Origin: Mucilaginibacter sp. PPCGB 2223
GTDB lineage: Bacteria; Bacteroidota; Bacteroidia; Sphingobacteriales; Sphingobacteriaceae
DNA: 64,000 bases
Assembly (NCBI RefSeq): GCF_001705515.1
Contig: NZ_MDJS01000002.1
Span: 62,001 to 126,000, forward strand
Direction of reading: 5' to 3'
Part shown: piece by piece, positions 53,963 through 63,300 of the stretch
Layout of the letters: every line of letters starts with the position of its first letter
Numbering within the stretch: the first letter of the stretch is position 1
Translations under genes and position numbers: made by a program
The notes under the pieces: generated by a model
What the model saw: only the letters and a program-made list of their open reading frames with translations
Database searches by the model: none
Told to the model about the DNA's origin: nothing

Positions 53963-53990
53963 TGCCCCGACTTGCCGGGGCATTTGCATT
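53963..53990 (+). terminator. Intrinsic terminator after the alpha-amylase gene
   Basis: TGCCCCG (53963-53969), a 6-base loop and CGGGGCA (53976-53982), then TTTGCATTT. Seven strong pairs but an imperfect T tract, so partial read-through into the pullulanase gene is possible. Confidence 0.65.
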
Positions 53991-54025
53991 TACACAAAAC
54001 GGCATAAATTAGTGTAATCAAAGCC

Positions 54026-56014
54026 ATGAGTATTTTTAAACCTGTTTTACTGTTATCCTGCTTGAACTTATTTTTATTACCCTTATACAAAACAGCTCAG
54101 GTAGCCGATGTGCCGGTTTACAGCGGTAACGATCTTGGGGTGAATTATACTCCGGCTAAAACCACTTTTAAAGTTTGGGCGCCCGGCGCCGATGAAGTAA
54201 GGCTGAGGTTGTACGATGCCGGGGAAGGCGGAAATGCCACATTCAATGAAGCTTTAAACAGGAATGAGAGCGGCGTTTGGGTAATCGGTGTAACGGGCGA
54301 TATCAAAAACAGGTATTACACTTTCCAGGTAAAACAAAACGGTAAATGGTTATTAGAAGCGCCGGATATTTATGCCAAAGCAGCAGGCGTTAACGGCCAT
54401 CGCGGTATGGTGGTCGATCTGAAAAGTACTGATCCCGCCGGCTGGAAAAATGATAAAAAGCCTGCCTTTAAAAACTTTACCGACGCTGTGATCTACGAAA
54501 CCCACGTGCGCGATATCTCCATCAGCCAAAACTCGGGTATTGTACATAAAGGCAAGTTTCTGGGATTGGCAGAAACAGGCACCAAAAACACTGCCGGGCA
54601 AGCCACGGGCCTGGATCATTTAAAAAAGCTTGGCGTTACCCATGTGCACCTGTTGCCATCGTTTGATTATAACACGGTCGACGAAACCAAACTTAGCGAA
54701 AAGCAATACAACTGGGGTTACGATCCTTTAAACTATAATGTGCCCGAAGGCAGCTACTCCACAAATCCTTATAATGGCAATGTGCGGATAAAAGAGTTTA
54801 AGCAGATGGTACAAGCTCTACATGCCAACGGCTTGCGGGTTGTGTTAGATGTGGTGTATAATCATACCAGCGATGCGGAACACTCCAATTTTAACCAGTT
54901 TGCGCCGGGTTATTTTTACCGGATGAATGCCGATGGCACGTATGCTAACGGGACAGGTTGCGGTAATGAAACGGCATCCGAAAAACAGATGATGCACAAT
55001 TTTATGGTCCAATCGGTAGCATACTGGGCAAAGGAATACCATCTGGATGGTTTCCGGTTCGATTTGATGGGTATTCATGATATCGAAACCATGAATGCCA
55101 TCAGCAGCGCCCTGCACCAGATAGATCCCACCATTATTATCTACGGCGAAGGCTGGACGGCAGGCAATAGCCCGTTGCCCGAAGAGCAGCGGGCCGTAAA
55201 AAAGAACACCGCCAGATTAAATCAAATTGCCGCTTTTGACGATGACATGCGCGACGGCCTGAAAGGCGGCTGGAACGATGTGAAAGCCAAAGGTTTTGTA
55301 AGCGGCGCGCCGGGCAACGCCGAATCGGTAAAATTTGGTATCGTAGCGGCTACGCAGCATCCGCAGGTTAATTATCAATTGGTTAACTATTCAAAAAACG
55401 CATGGGCGGCGCAACCCTGCCAGTGCATCAACTATGTCTCCTGCCATGATGATAATACCCTGTTCGATCGTTTAAAAATATCCAACCCCAATGCTACCGA
55501 AGATGAATTGATCAGGATGGACAAGCTGAGCAATGCCGTGGTGCTTACCTCGCAGGGTGTGGCATTTTTGCATTCGGGAGCTGAATTTTTGCGCACCAAG
55601 CAGGGCGTGGCTAATTCGTATAAATCGCCCGATGAGATCAACCAGATCGATTGGGATCGGAAAACAAAATATCATGCCGTGTTTAATTATTACAAACAGT
55701 TGGTCTGGCTGCGCCGCAACCACCCTGCGTTCAGGATGCCGGCAACCGATATGATCGCGTCGCACCTGACTTTTACCGATCAGGTTGATCCATGCCTGAT
55801 CGTCTACCAGATCAAAGGCAACGCCAACGGCGATAAATGGAAAAATATATTGATTGTTATTAACGGCAATCCGGCATCCCGCAAGGTAAAGCTGCCGCAG
55901 GGCAGCTTTACCTTGGTTGGCGATGAGAACAGCGTCAACGAAAAAGGCATCCGTACCGGCGTTGAGGGCGAGTTAAACATTGCGGGTACTGCTTTGTATA
56001 TTTTACATAATTAA
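54026..56014 (+). CDS. pulA: Type I pullulanase (GH13_14) with CBM48
   Basis: 662 residues. Signal peptide near 1-26 (LLLSCLNLFLLPLYKTAQ) without a clear +1 Cys after an LxxC box (the Cys in LLSCLN is followed by more hydrophobic residues, so anchoring is uncertain). CBM48 about 35-130. The pullulanase consensus YNWGYDP is present at 228-234, D346 in FRFDLMG (nucleophile), E375 in YGEGWTAG (acid/base) and D475 in SCHDDNTLFDR. Cleaves alpha-1,6 branch points of pullulan and amylopectin. Last member of the starch locus; the GH53 gene starts 13 bases after it. Confidence 0.93.
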   Translation: MSIFKPVLLLSCLNLFLLPLYKTAQVADVPVYSGNDLGVNYTPAKTTFKVWAPGADEVRLRLYDAGEGGNATFNEALNRNESGVWVIGVTGDIKNRYYTFQVKQNGKWLLEAPDIYAKAAGVNGHRGMVVDLKSTDPAGWKNDKKPAFKNFTDAVIYETHVRDISISQNSGIVHKGKFLGLAETGTKNTAGQATGLDHLKKLGVTHVHLLPSFDYNTVDETKLSEKQYNWGYDPLNYNVPEGSYSTNPYNGNVRIKEFKQMVQALHANGLRVVLDVVYNHTSDAEHSNFNQFAPGYFYRMNADGTYANGTGCGNETASEKQMMHNFMVQSVAYWAKEYHLDGFRFDLMGIHDIETMNAISSALHQIDPTIIIYGEGWTAGNSPLPEEQRAVKKNTARLNQIAAFDDDMRDGLKGGWNDVKAKGFVSGAPGNAESVKFGIVAATQHPQVNYQLVNYSKNAWAAQPCQCINYVSCHDDNTLFDRLKISNPNATEDELIRMDKLSNAVVLTSQGVAFLHSGAEFLRTKQGVANSYKSPDEINQIDWDRKTKYHAVFNYYKQLVWLRRNHPAFRMPATDMIASHLTFTDQVDPCLIVYQIKGNANGDKWKNILIVINGNPASRKVKLPQGSFTLVGDENSVNEKGIRTGVEGELNIAGTALYILHN

Positions 56015-56027
56015 CATTAACGTTACC

Positions 56028-57077
56028 ATGAAAAAAGCAGCACTGTTATTTATTTTAGTGGTATTGATATCGATAGTAAGCTGCGGTAAAAGCGGGGGCG
56101 GCGATAGCTCGCAACAACAGCAAAATAATACCACAACTACCCTGCACAGCGGGTTTGCCAAAGGTGCCGATGTAAGCTGGCTTACGCAGATGGAGGCGGG
56201 CAACTATAAATTCTACAACAGCAGCGGTACACAGCAGGACCTGTTACAGATATTAAAAGATAAAGGCATCAACTCAATCCGGTTAAGGGTTTGGGTAAAC
56301 CCGTCCGACGGGTGGTGCAATAAAGCCGATGTGATAACCAAAGCCACCCGTGCTAAAAACTTAGGCATGCGTATTATGATCGATTTTCATTACAGCGATA
56401 GCTGGGCCGATCCGGGTAAGCAAACCAAGCCCGCCGCGTGGGCCTCGCAGGATATCAACGCGCTCAAAACCTCGGTTTATAACCACACCTATGATGTACT
56501 GAGCAGTCTGGCAAACGCCGGCATTACACCCGAATGGGTACAAGTGGGTAATGAAACCAACGACGGCATGCTTTGGGAAGACGGGCGGGCATCAAAAAGC
56601 ATGACCAATTTTGCAGCTTTGGTTAATAGCGGTTATAGTGCTGTAAAGGCTGTCAATAATGCGATAAAAGTTATCGTCCATATTTCAAACGGGTATGATA
56701 ACAGCCTGTTCCGCTGGATGTTCGATGGGTTAAAGGCCAGCAATGCCAGTTACGATATCATCGGTATGTCGCTCTATCCGTCAGCCACAAACTGGGCTGA
56801 CCTGGATAACCAATGCCTTGTTAATATGAATGATATGGTGAGCCGCTATGGCAAACCGGTTATGATTGTTGAAGTGGGGATGGATGTTAACTCGCCTGCT
56901 GCCTGCAAATCGTTTTTGAGCGATATCATCAGTAAAGTGAATTCGGTAAGTAATAATAGCGGCCTCGGTGTTTTTTATTGGGAACCTGAATGTTACAATT
57001 GGCAGAATTACACGTTAGGAGCTTTTGATAACTCTGGCAAACCTACCAGCGCGCTGGATGCGTTTCTGGTGAATTGA
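56028..57077 (+). CDS. GH53 endo-beta-1,4-galactanase lipoprotein
   Basis: 349 residues from the ATG at 56028; a frame extension to 55980 lies in the pullulanase gene and is discarded. Lipobox SIVSCGKS followed by a Gln/Asn/Thr-rich linker, so the enzyme is tethered. GH53 barrel from HSGFAKGADVSWL: E176 in VGNETNDGMLW (acid/base), E282 in MIVEVGMD (nucleophile); SIRLRVWVNPSDG and MIDFHYSDSWADPGKQ are family landmarks. Cuts type I arabinogalactan from pectin. It is the odd member behind the starch locus, 13 bases after the pullulanase gene, yet belongs functionally with the GH43-GH27-GH43 cassette at the left end. Confidence 0.93.
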   Translation: MKKAALLFILVVLISIVSCGKSGGGDSSQQQQNNTTTTLHSGFAKGADVSWLTQMEAGNYKFYNSSGTQQDLLQILKDKGINSIRLRVWVNPSDGWCNKADVITKATRAKNLGMRIMIDFHYSDSWADPGKQTKPAAWASQDINALKTSVYNHTYDVLSSLANAGITPEWVQVGNETNDGMLWEDGRASKSMTNFAALVNSGYSAVKAVNNAIKVIVHISNGYDNSLFRWMFDGLKASNASYDIIGMSLYPSATNWADLDNQCLVNMNDMVSRYGKPVMIVEVGMDVNSPAACKSFLSDIISKVNSVSNNSGLGVFYWEPECYNWQNYTLGAFDNSGKPTSALDAFLVN

Positions 57078-57175
57078 TTCTTTTTAAGTAGATAGGTCTT
57101 AGCAATCATTATTTGCAATTAAGCGATAATACATCTTATCAATTGATATATTAGTCTTGTCAAACCGCTATATCA

Positions 57176-58252
57176 TTGATGAATCTAAACCGATACAATA
57201 TCTTATTAATCTTATTAACGGGTATCATTTTTAATGACGTTTATGCGCAAAATGCCCCCGTATCAAAACAGAAGGAAAAGCTAAAAGTAGTAAAAGTAGA
57301 GCCGCCGGTTTTTGGGTTTTATGGCAAATCTCTCATGGCGGATAGCATCATCGTACGCGCGCCTAAACGGGTAAGCGATGATGCATTGGTGCTTGCCGGA
57401 ATGAAGATACAGGTTATGCTAAAATACATGCCTGCGGTACGGCATAATTTGATACAACGCGGGGCCGAAATGCATATTATAGCCAGCAACCAGGAAACAT
57501 CTGATTTGCCCGAATATCGTGAACTAAAAGGCAAACCTTATAAAGATAATCGTGGGTTGATGTATAAAAGCATAAATGACAGGGCACGTGGATTGGGTGA
57601 TATTTACGCCTGCTGCCCTGAAGAAAATTTATTGAGATTTTATGGAGATAACTATGGCAGCTACGATGTATGCGCGCACGAGTTTGCACATGTTGTTATG
57701 GATTTTGGACTCGACCAAAGTATCCGGAATAAAATCATAGCTCAATTTCACAAGTCAATAAGCAAAGGGCTCTGGAAAAATGAATATGCTGCAACCAATC
57801 CGCAGGAGTATTGGGCCGAAATGTCAATTTACTATTTTGGTGCTAACCCCAAGGCTTTAAATAAAATCAAAGGACCCGAGGTTACGAATGGGCCTGATGC
57901 TTTACGCGAATATGATGAAGGGGGCTATAACCTGGTAGATTCGATATACAATAGTATGCTGCAACCAGCAATTATAAATATGCAACCGGCCTTAAAGGTG
58001 GCTGATAATAGCAATTTGTATGTTTATAACAATACAAAAAGGGCCGAACTAACGGTGGTGAATGATACCGGCAAAAAGTTATCGATCTACTCAGACAACA
58101 TGATAACACACGGTAGTGAAGTGTCGCCGTATTTACACCGTACTTTAACAGTGTGGGCAATGCAGGTAGTAAAAATACAGGATGAGCAAGGCAAAATATT
58201 AGGGTATTATAAAGCCGTGGGCGCAAATTGCCTGGTGAGAATTTCTGATTAA
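57176..58252 (+). CDS. Secreted putative zinc metallopeptidase, lethal-factor-like (M34-type) active site
   Basis: 358 residues. Signal peptide (about 25, ending VYAQN). The catalytic helix is C-A-H168-E169-F-A-H172, followed 39 residues on by Y204-A-A-T-N-P-Q-E211-Y-W-A-E. In anthrax lethal factor the set is H686, E687, H690, Y728 and E735, with six residues between Tyr and Glu, the same spacing as Y204 and E211 here. That makes E211 the likely third ligand and Y204 the likely transition-state Tyr. The last 110 residues are beta-rich and may be a binding module. Stands alone between GH53 and a small minus-strand gene, 98 bases after GH53. Family identity is inferred from spacing; no search was done. 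Confidence 0.7.
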   Translation: MMNLNRYNILLILLTGIIFNDVYAQNAPVSKQKEKLKVVKVEPPVFGFYGKSLMADSIIVRAPKRVSDDALVLAGMKIQVMLKYMPAVRHNLIQRGAEMHIIASNQETSDLPEYRELKGKPYKDNRGLMYKSINDRARGLGDIYACCPEENLLRFYGDNYGSYDVCAHEFAHVVMDFGLDQSIRNKIIAQFHKSISKGLWKNEYAATNPQEYWAEMSIYYFGANPKALNKIKGPEVTNGPDALREYDEGGYNLVDSIYNSMLQPAIINMQPALKVADNSNLYVYNNTKRAELTVVNDTGKKLSIYSDNMITHGSEVSPYLHRTLTVWAMQVVKIQDEQGKILGYYKAVGANCLVRISD

Positions 58253-58255
58253 AAG

Positions 58256-58525
58256 CTACCCTTCATTCAAATCCTTTTCGGTAGGATTCAACGTATACTC
58301 AAAGTTTTCGTGATTGTTATGGAAGATGAATTTTACACGCTCCTTCGGCTCATCAATATCCAGCGAAAGCGCAGCTATCACTTCGGGTAAATTATCGCGC
58401 ACCAGTTTCAAATCGGTAATATTGGGCATCATGATCAGAATGTCATCATCCTGCTCGGTTATTTCCCAGCCCTTAAGGTTGGCAGCCTTTAAAACTTCGA
58501 TCCATTTTTGCTGATAATTGTTCAT
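58256..58525 (-). CDS. Small acidic protein of unknown function
   Basis: 89 residues from the ATG 58525 (MNNYQQKWIEVLKAANL). Acidic, alpha/beta, no signal peptide or cysteine. Landmarks: GWEITEQDDDILIMMPNITD and FIFHNNHENFEYTLNP. I do not recognise it. Convergent with the HEFAH peptidase gene (3 bases between stops); about 70 bases downstream of the membrane protein gene on the same strand. Confidence 0.6.
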   Translation of the reverse strand: MNNYQQKWIEVLKAANLKGWEITEQDDDILIMMPNITDLKLVRDNLPEVIAALSLDIDEPKERVKFIFHNNHENFEYTLNPTEKDLNEG

Positions 58526-58592
58526 CGTCAATTGTACTAATAATGCCTTTAATAAAGGATCGAAAAGCCAAATGGTTTTGATGAATTACTGC

Positions 58593-59783
58593 CTATGCCT
58601 GTTTTTCCGGAAACTTAAACCCCAGGTAAGTACCCGAGGTTAAGCCCTGCACGGCAAGCATGGTTGATGAAAAATCGGGCATGGTCAGCGCCGACCATAC
58701 CGAGTAAATAAATACCACGCCTAAAACCAGCGTCCAGGTAAACATTTGCAGCCGGTGAAAATTATAGCCGTTGGCATCGGTCAGCACATCATTCAAAAAG
58801 CCTTTGGTTTGCAGTTGCAGCCCTTTTAATTCGTGATTAATGTTGCTGGTGAGCTGCTGATCAAGGTTCACATTATACAGGATGTCGCCCGCAGTCGATG
58901 GCCCCGGAGGGTTAATGGCCCGCAAATTACTCAGGGTAGCCTGCACCGTATTTTGCTGTTGCTGTAATGCGAGTATCTTTTTAATACTCTCTTCGTTTTT
59001 GTTCGAGTCGATTACCGTGGCGCCCAGGGCCGTACCGCCGCTAATGCCGATGAGGCCGAGAATGCCTGGCGTGATCAGATCATAATTATCGGTAATCAGC
59101 CAGATAAACAGGAACGAGATCAGCACGACAGAGAACCAGAACGCCATTTGCACCTTGCCCAGGCTAAAAGGCGCAAGCGCATTAGGGTTATTGGCAATAT
59201 TAAGCGGACTAAGATCCACTTCGGGGTTGCGTAGCAGGTTTGACTTTTTGCCGGCATAGATCAGCACTACAAAATAAACCAGCAGGCCGATAACGCAGCC
59301 GTAAAACCAGCCTCTTTCTATACGGGTAAAGCTAATGCGGGCGGTGCTGCTTTCGGGGTACGAATGGTCGAGCCCCACGCTTACATCCAGCGGCCTGGCA
59401 AAAAAGTCTTTCCTTTCGGGCGAACCCAGCAGGGGTGTCCATTCAGCATCATTAACCTTGTTGCGTTCGAGGGTAAACTGCAGCTCACCCTCATTGCCGT
59501 GCGGTTCGCCAATAATTACGGGCAAGCCGTCCATCTGCCGTCCTTCTAAAAAAAGTTTGATATCGCGTTTAATACCGCCCGCATTTGCCTTGGCCAGCAA
59601 GGTTTTAAAACCCTTTACCTTTACGGCGATGATGTCGAACAGCTCTATCTGCGACGGGTTGCTGCCTACTTTGTAAGCCGAGGTAACCTGCAAAACACTA
59701 TCGCTTTTGGCGGCTGTACTATCGGGGGCTGCCATCGCAGTAACAGCGAACATAACAAAGATGGCGGTGATCAGATTTTTCAT
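58593..59783 (-). CDS. Exported or membrane protein of unknown function with three central helices and a hydrophobic C-terminus
   Basis: 396 residues from the ATG at 59783 (MKNLITAIFVMF). Signal peptide (ending TAMAAPD), a periplasmic beta-rich domain (about 25-155), membrane helices at about 163-183, 215-235 and 243-262 (the last a Gly-rich LGLIGISGGTALGATV), a cytoplasmic coiled-coil-like segment (about 275-345, NEESIKKILALQQQQNTVQATLS) and a final helix pair ending YLGFKFPEKQA. The Gly-rich helix and the closing segment recur in a widespread uncharacterised bacterial membrane family, but I cannot name a function. Not in an operon. Confidence 0.65.
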   Translation of the reverse strand: MKNLITAIFVMFAVTAMAAPDSTAAKSDSVLQVTSAYKVGSNPSQIELFDIIAVKVKGFKTLLAKANAGGIKRDIKLFLEGRQMDGLPVIIGEPHGNEGELQFTLERNKVNDAEWTPLLGSPERKDFFARPLDVSVGLDHSYPESSTARISFTRIERGWFYGCVIGLLVYFVVLIYAGKKSNLLRNPEVDLSPLNIANNPNALAPFSLGKVQMAFWFSVVLISFLFIWLITDNYDLITPGILGLIGISGGTALGATVIDSNKNEESIKKILALQQQQNTVQATLSNLRAINPPGPSTAGDILYNVNLDQQLTSNINHELKGLQLQTKGFLNDVLTDANGYNFHRLQMFTWTLVLGVVFIYSVWSALTMPDFSSTMLAVQGLTSGTYLGFKFPEKQA

Positions 59784-59866
59784 AACAGGCGGTTGAGGTT
59801 GATACAGAGGTAACACTAATATATAAAAATATAAAATATCAGGAGTAATATTTCGGGCGAGCCCCC

Positions 59867-60070
59867 TTAACCCTGGTGCTGCTTTTTATATTCGCTTGGC
59901 AGCATTCCCATCACTTCCTTAAAGCGTTGCGAAAAGTATTTGGTATCATGGATGCCGATCATGTGTGATACTTCCTTAATAGAATATTGGCCGGTATCGA
60001 TCAGCATGGCGGCATGCCTGATCTTTACCATGCGGATATATTCCACAGGGCCTTGCCCGGTAAGGCTGAT
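59867..60070 (-). pseudogene. Remnant of an AraC-type helix-turn-helix (C-terminal part of a PUL regulator)
   Basis: Translated on the minus strand, 67 codons read ISLTGQGPVEYIRMVKIRHA, a second helix pair with YSIKEVSHMIGIHDTKYFSQ, then RFKEVMGMLPSEYKK and a stop. This is the second half of an AraC/HTCS DNA-binding domain, normally the last 65-70 residues of a regulator of 250 to 1300 residues. A TAA stop stands immediately before the first Ile, and nothing upstream (60071-60361) resembles the rest, so the gene has been cut down to its tail. It lies 291 bases before the third SusC gene, where such a regulator would be expected. Confidence 0.8.
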
Positions 60071-60196
60071 TTAAATTAATGATAAAATTGTACAATAAAT
60101 AGATAAATCGCGCCAATTGTGCTTGCCTGCCGCACTTGATATTTGTTGAACGAGTAACTGTTATAGTTCGCACCAATTATTTAGCCTAAGATTAGT

Positions 60197-60225
60197 CGGT
60201 ACATTTTTAAGAAATAAAAATACCG
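60197..60225. promoter_or_regulatory. Hairpin in the leader of the third SusC gene
   Basis: CGGTA-C-ATTTTTA and TAAAAATACCG pair around a short loop, with one bulged base. Lies 137 bases before the SusC ATG. It may be a decayed terminator of the lost regulator or a regulatory leader; the sequence does not decide. Confidence 0.3.
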
Positions 60226-60361
60226 GCTATTTAAGAGTGGCCCGATACTTTATCTTAATCTTACACTCCGGTATTGTTGGTATTCATATGTTTCTGCGTG
60301 CAGTGGTAACAGCCGATACAGAAGCTCATATATAGTAAACCAATTAACTAAATCTCATACT

Positions 60362-63300
60362 ATGAACACAACTTTACACAAAGAAGTTTCCCTGCGATTT
60401 GGCAGAGGATGTTTGTTCCTGATCCCCTTTTTACTTGCGTTCCCGGCGCCCACCCTGGTCCGCGCACAGGCTACAGGCACACCGGCAGCAACAAGCTTGC
60501 GGAACAAACAGGCCGACCTTACCATTAAAGGTACGGTAGCAGATACAAAAGACGCGCCGGTGCCGGGCGCTACCGTTAAAGACAAAAACACCGGCAAAAC
60601 CGTTGCGACCAATGCCAATGGCGAGTTTACGATAGCAGTCGCTTCGGGCAGCGATGTACTGGTTGTTAGCTTTATAGGCTATAAAACACAGGAGGTGGCT
60701 GTTAATAGCCGCACCAGTATCAAAATTACGCTCGAAGAGCTGAACTCGGAGCTCAACGAGGTAGTGGTTGTAGGTTATGGTACTACAAAAAAACGCGACC
60801 TGACAGGTTCGGTCGTATCGGTTAAATCTGAAGAAATTACAGCCAGGCCAGGCCCCGACCCTATAGAATCATTGCAGGGGCGAGTGCCCGGTTTGGATAT
60901 TACCCGCACATCGGGGCAGGCCGGTGCCGGGATAAATATTCAGCTGCGCGGTACACGGTCGTTCACCGCCAGCGGTACGCCTTTGTTCATCATCGATGGC
61001 TTGCCGGGAGACTACTCTACCATTAACGCAAACGACATCGAATCTATCGATATCCTGAAAGACGCTTCGTCGACTGCGGTTTACGGTTCTGCGGGCGCTA
61101 ACGGTGTGATTATCATCACCACAAAAAGCGGCAAGGCCGGTAAAATGAATGTCGATTTCCACTCTTACCTGGGTTATAACGGCTGGTCGGTTACCCCGAA
61201 AATGCTTAGCGGTGAGGATTATCTGCGTGCCAAACGGGATGCTTACAGTTATGTATACGATGCAACGAACAGTAAATGGACAACCACCGGGGCGCTTTGG
61301 CAGTCGCCTGCGGATGACCCGACCATTTTTGGTGCACAAAGGTATGCCTTGTACCAGCAAAACCAGTTTGTTGACTGGGCGAAAGTTCTGCTGCGAAAAA
61401 ACCCAATCACGCAAAACTATAGCTTAGCCGCTTCCGGCGGTACGGAAGCTACCAGGGCATACGTATCTCTTAACCTGCAAAATGAAGCAGGGCAGTACAA
61501 CGGCGACGATTACAAACAATATTCAACCAGCATTCGCCTCGACCACAGGATAAAAAAATGGGTTTCGGTGGGAGCCAACGTGCAGGCATCATACGTGGTA
61601 AGGAATAAAGCGCAAGACAAACTGGAAAACGCCCTGACTACCGATCCGCTTATACAACCATATAACCTTGACGGATCGTTGAATACCAACCTGGGTAATA
61701 ACGTGTATAACCTGCTGCTCGATTATCAGCCGGGCGTTTATGCAAACGTAGATAATAATACGAAAGTGTTTTTTAACCCCTATGTAGAAGTAAGGCCGAT
61801 AAAAGGTTTAACCATTTTGTCGCGCGCCGGTGTCCACATGGACTATTCAAATACATACCGGTTTGATGGTATAGGTTCGGTAGCGTATACCTATTCGAAC
61901 GCCAATATTGCCAAGGCAAGCATTACTCAAAACCGTTACCAGGGATTACAGTGGGAAAACGTACTGACCTATAACCTCAAAGTACAGCAGGATCACGAAC
62001 TGACGTTCACCGGTGTTACTTCTTACTATTACAATCAGAATACCAATACCCAGATGTTACAAAGTAACATTACATCCAATAATTTTGAATGGTACAAGTT
62101 TACCGGCGATGTGAATACTACTGCTACATCATCTTACACCATGTCGAAGACATTTGGTTTGATCGGCCGCTTGAATTACTCTTATAAAAGCAAATACCTT
62201 TTCTCGGCAACCGTACGTCACGATGGGGCATCGCAACTGTATACTACCAATCAATGGGCTAATTTCCCCGCGTTCTCTGCAGGCTGGAGAATATCGCAGG
62301 AGACTTTTATGACCGGCACCAAAAACTGGCTCGACGACCTGAAGCTTCGCGGAAGCTGGGGTATTACAGGTACAGCTAAAATTGATCCGTATAGCTCGGT
62401 TTCGAACGTAGAGTCGGGGAACGCGTCTTTAGGCGGCACCACTCAGCCTATTTATAAAAACTCGCAATTTTTAACCAACCCCGATCTGACCTGGGAAAAA
62501 TCAACAACAACCAATATCGGTTTGGATGCTTCTCTGTTTGGCAGCCGCATCAACCTGTCGGCCGATTATTACAATACCAATACCGATGGCGTTATCTTCG
62601 CCGTGGCACTGCCAAGTATTTATGGCACCTACACTCCGGGAACAAATTATCAAACCAACATCAACATAGCCAAAACCAACAACAAAGGTTTTGAGATAGC
62701 GCTGAATACGCGCAATATCGTTACCAAAGATTTTGAGTGGTCGTCGTCAATTACCTATTCGCGCAACAGGGAAACGATCCTTAAAATAACCGATGGTACC
62801 GACAATGTGGCCAACACCAACACGCCATATACGCTGATGCTTGGTCAGGCGGTAAACTCTTTCCGTAATTTTAAGATAGACGGCGTTTGGCAAATAGGTC
62901 AGGAAGCTGATGCTGCGGCTTTCGGAGCACGCCCCGGCGATCTGATGGTTGATATTCCGGGAATAACCCGTCTTGCAGCAGGCGTATACTCTAAACAGGT
63001 GAACGGTGTAACTACTTACTATTATACCAATCTTGCCTCGGCCCAGGCCTTTAATCCTGCGCTTACAGCCGCAAACAATGTTTATAAGCCCAGCGCTAAC
63101 GATTATGAGCCTGTAGGACATAACAGCCCCGATTGGTCGCTCGGGTTTCAAAATCAGTTCAGGTACAAGAGCTTCGACCTGACCGTATACAGCTATATGC
63201 GCTGGGGGCAAACAATCAGCTACAACATGATGGGATGGTACCAGCCAAACGGCTTTGCGACCAATGCAAGCCCTTCGAGGACATTCCCGGCTGCTTTTAA

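Noticed and set aside
55980..56027. Upstream start of the GH53 gene inside the pullulanase gene
   Set aside because: The ATG at 56028 opens a clean lipoprotein signal peptide; the upstream codons encode the pullulanase end in another frame.
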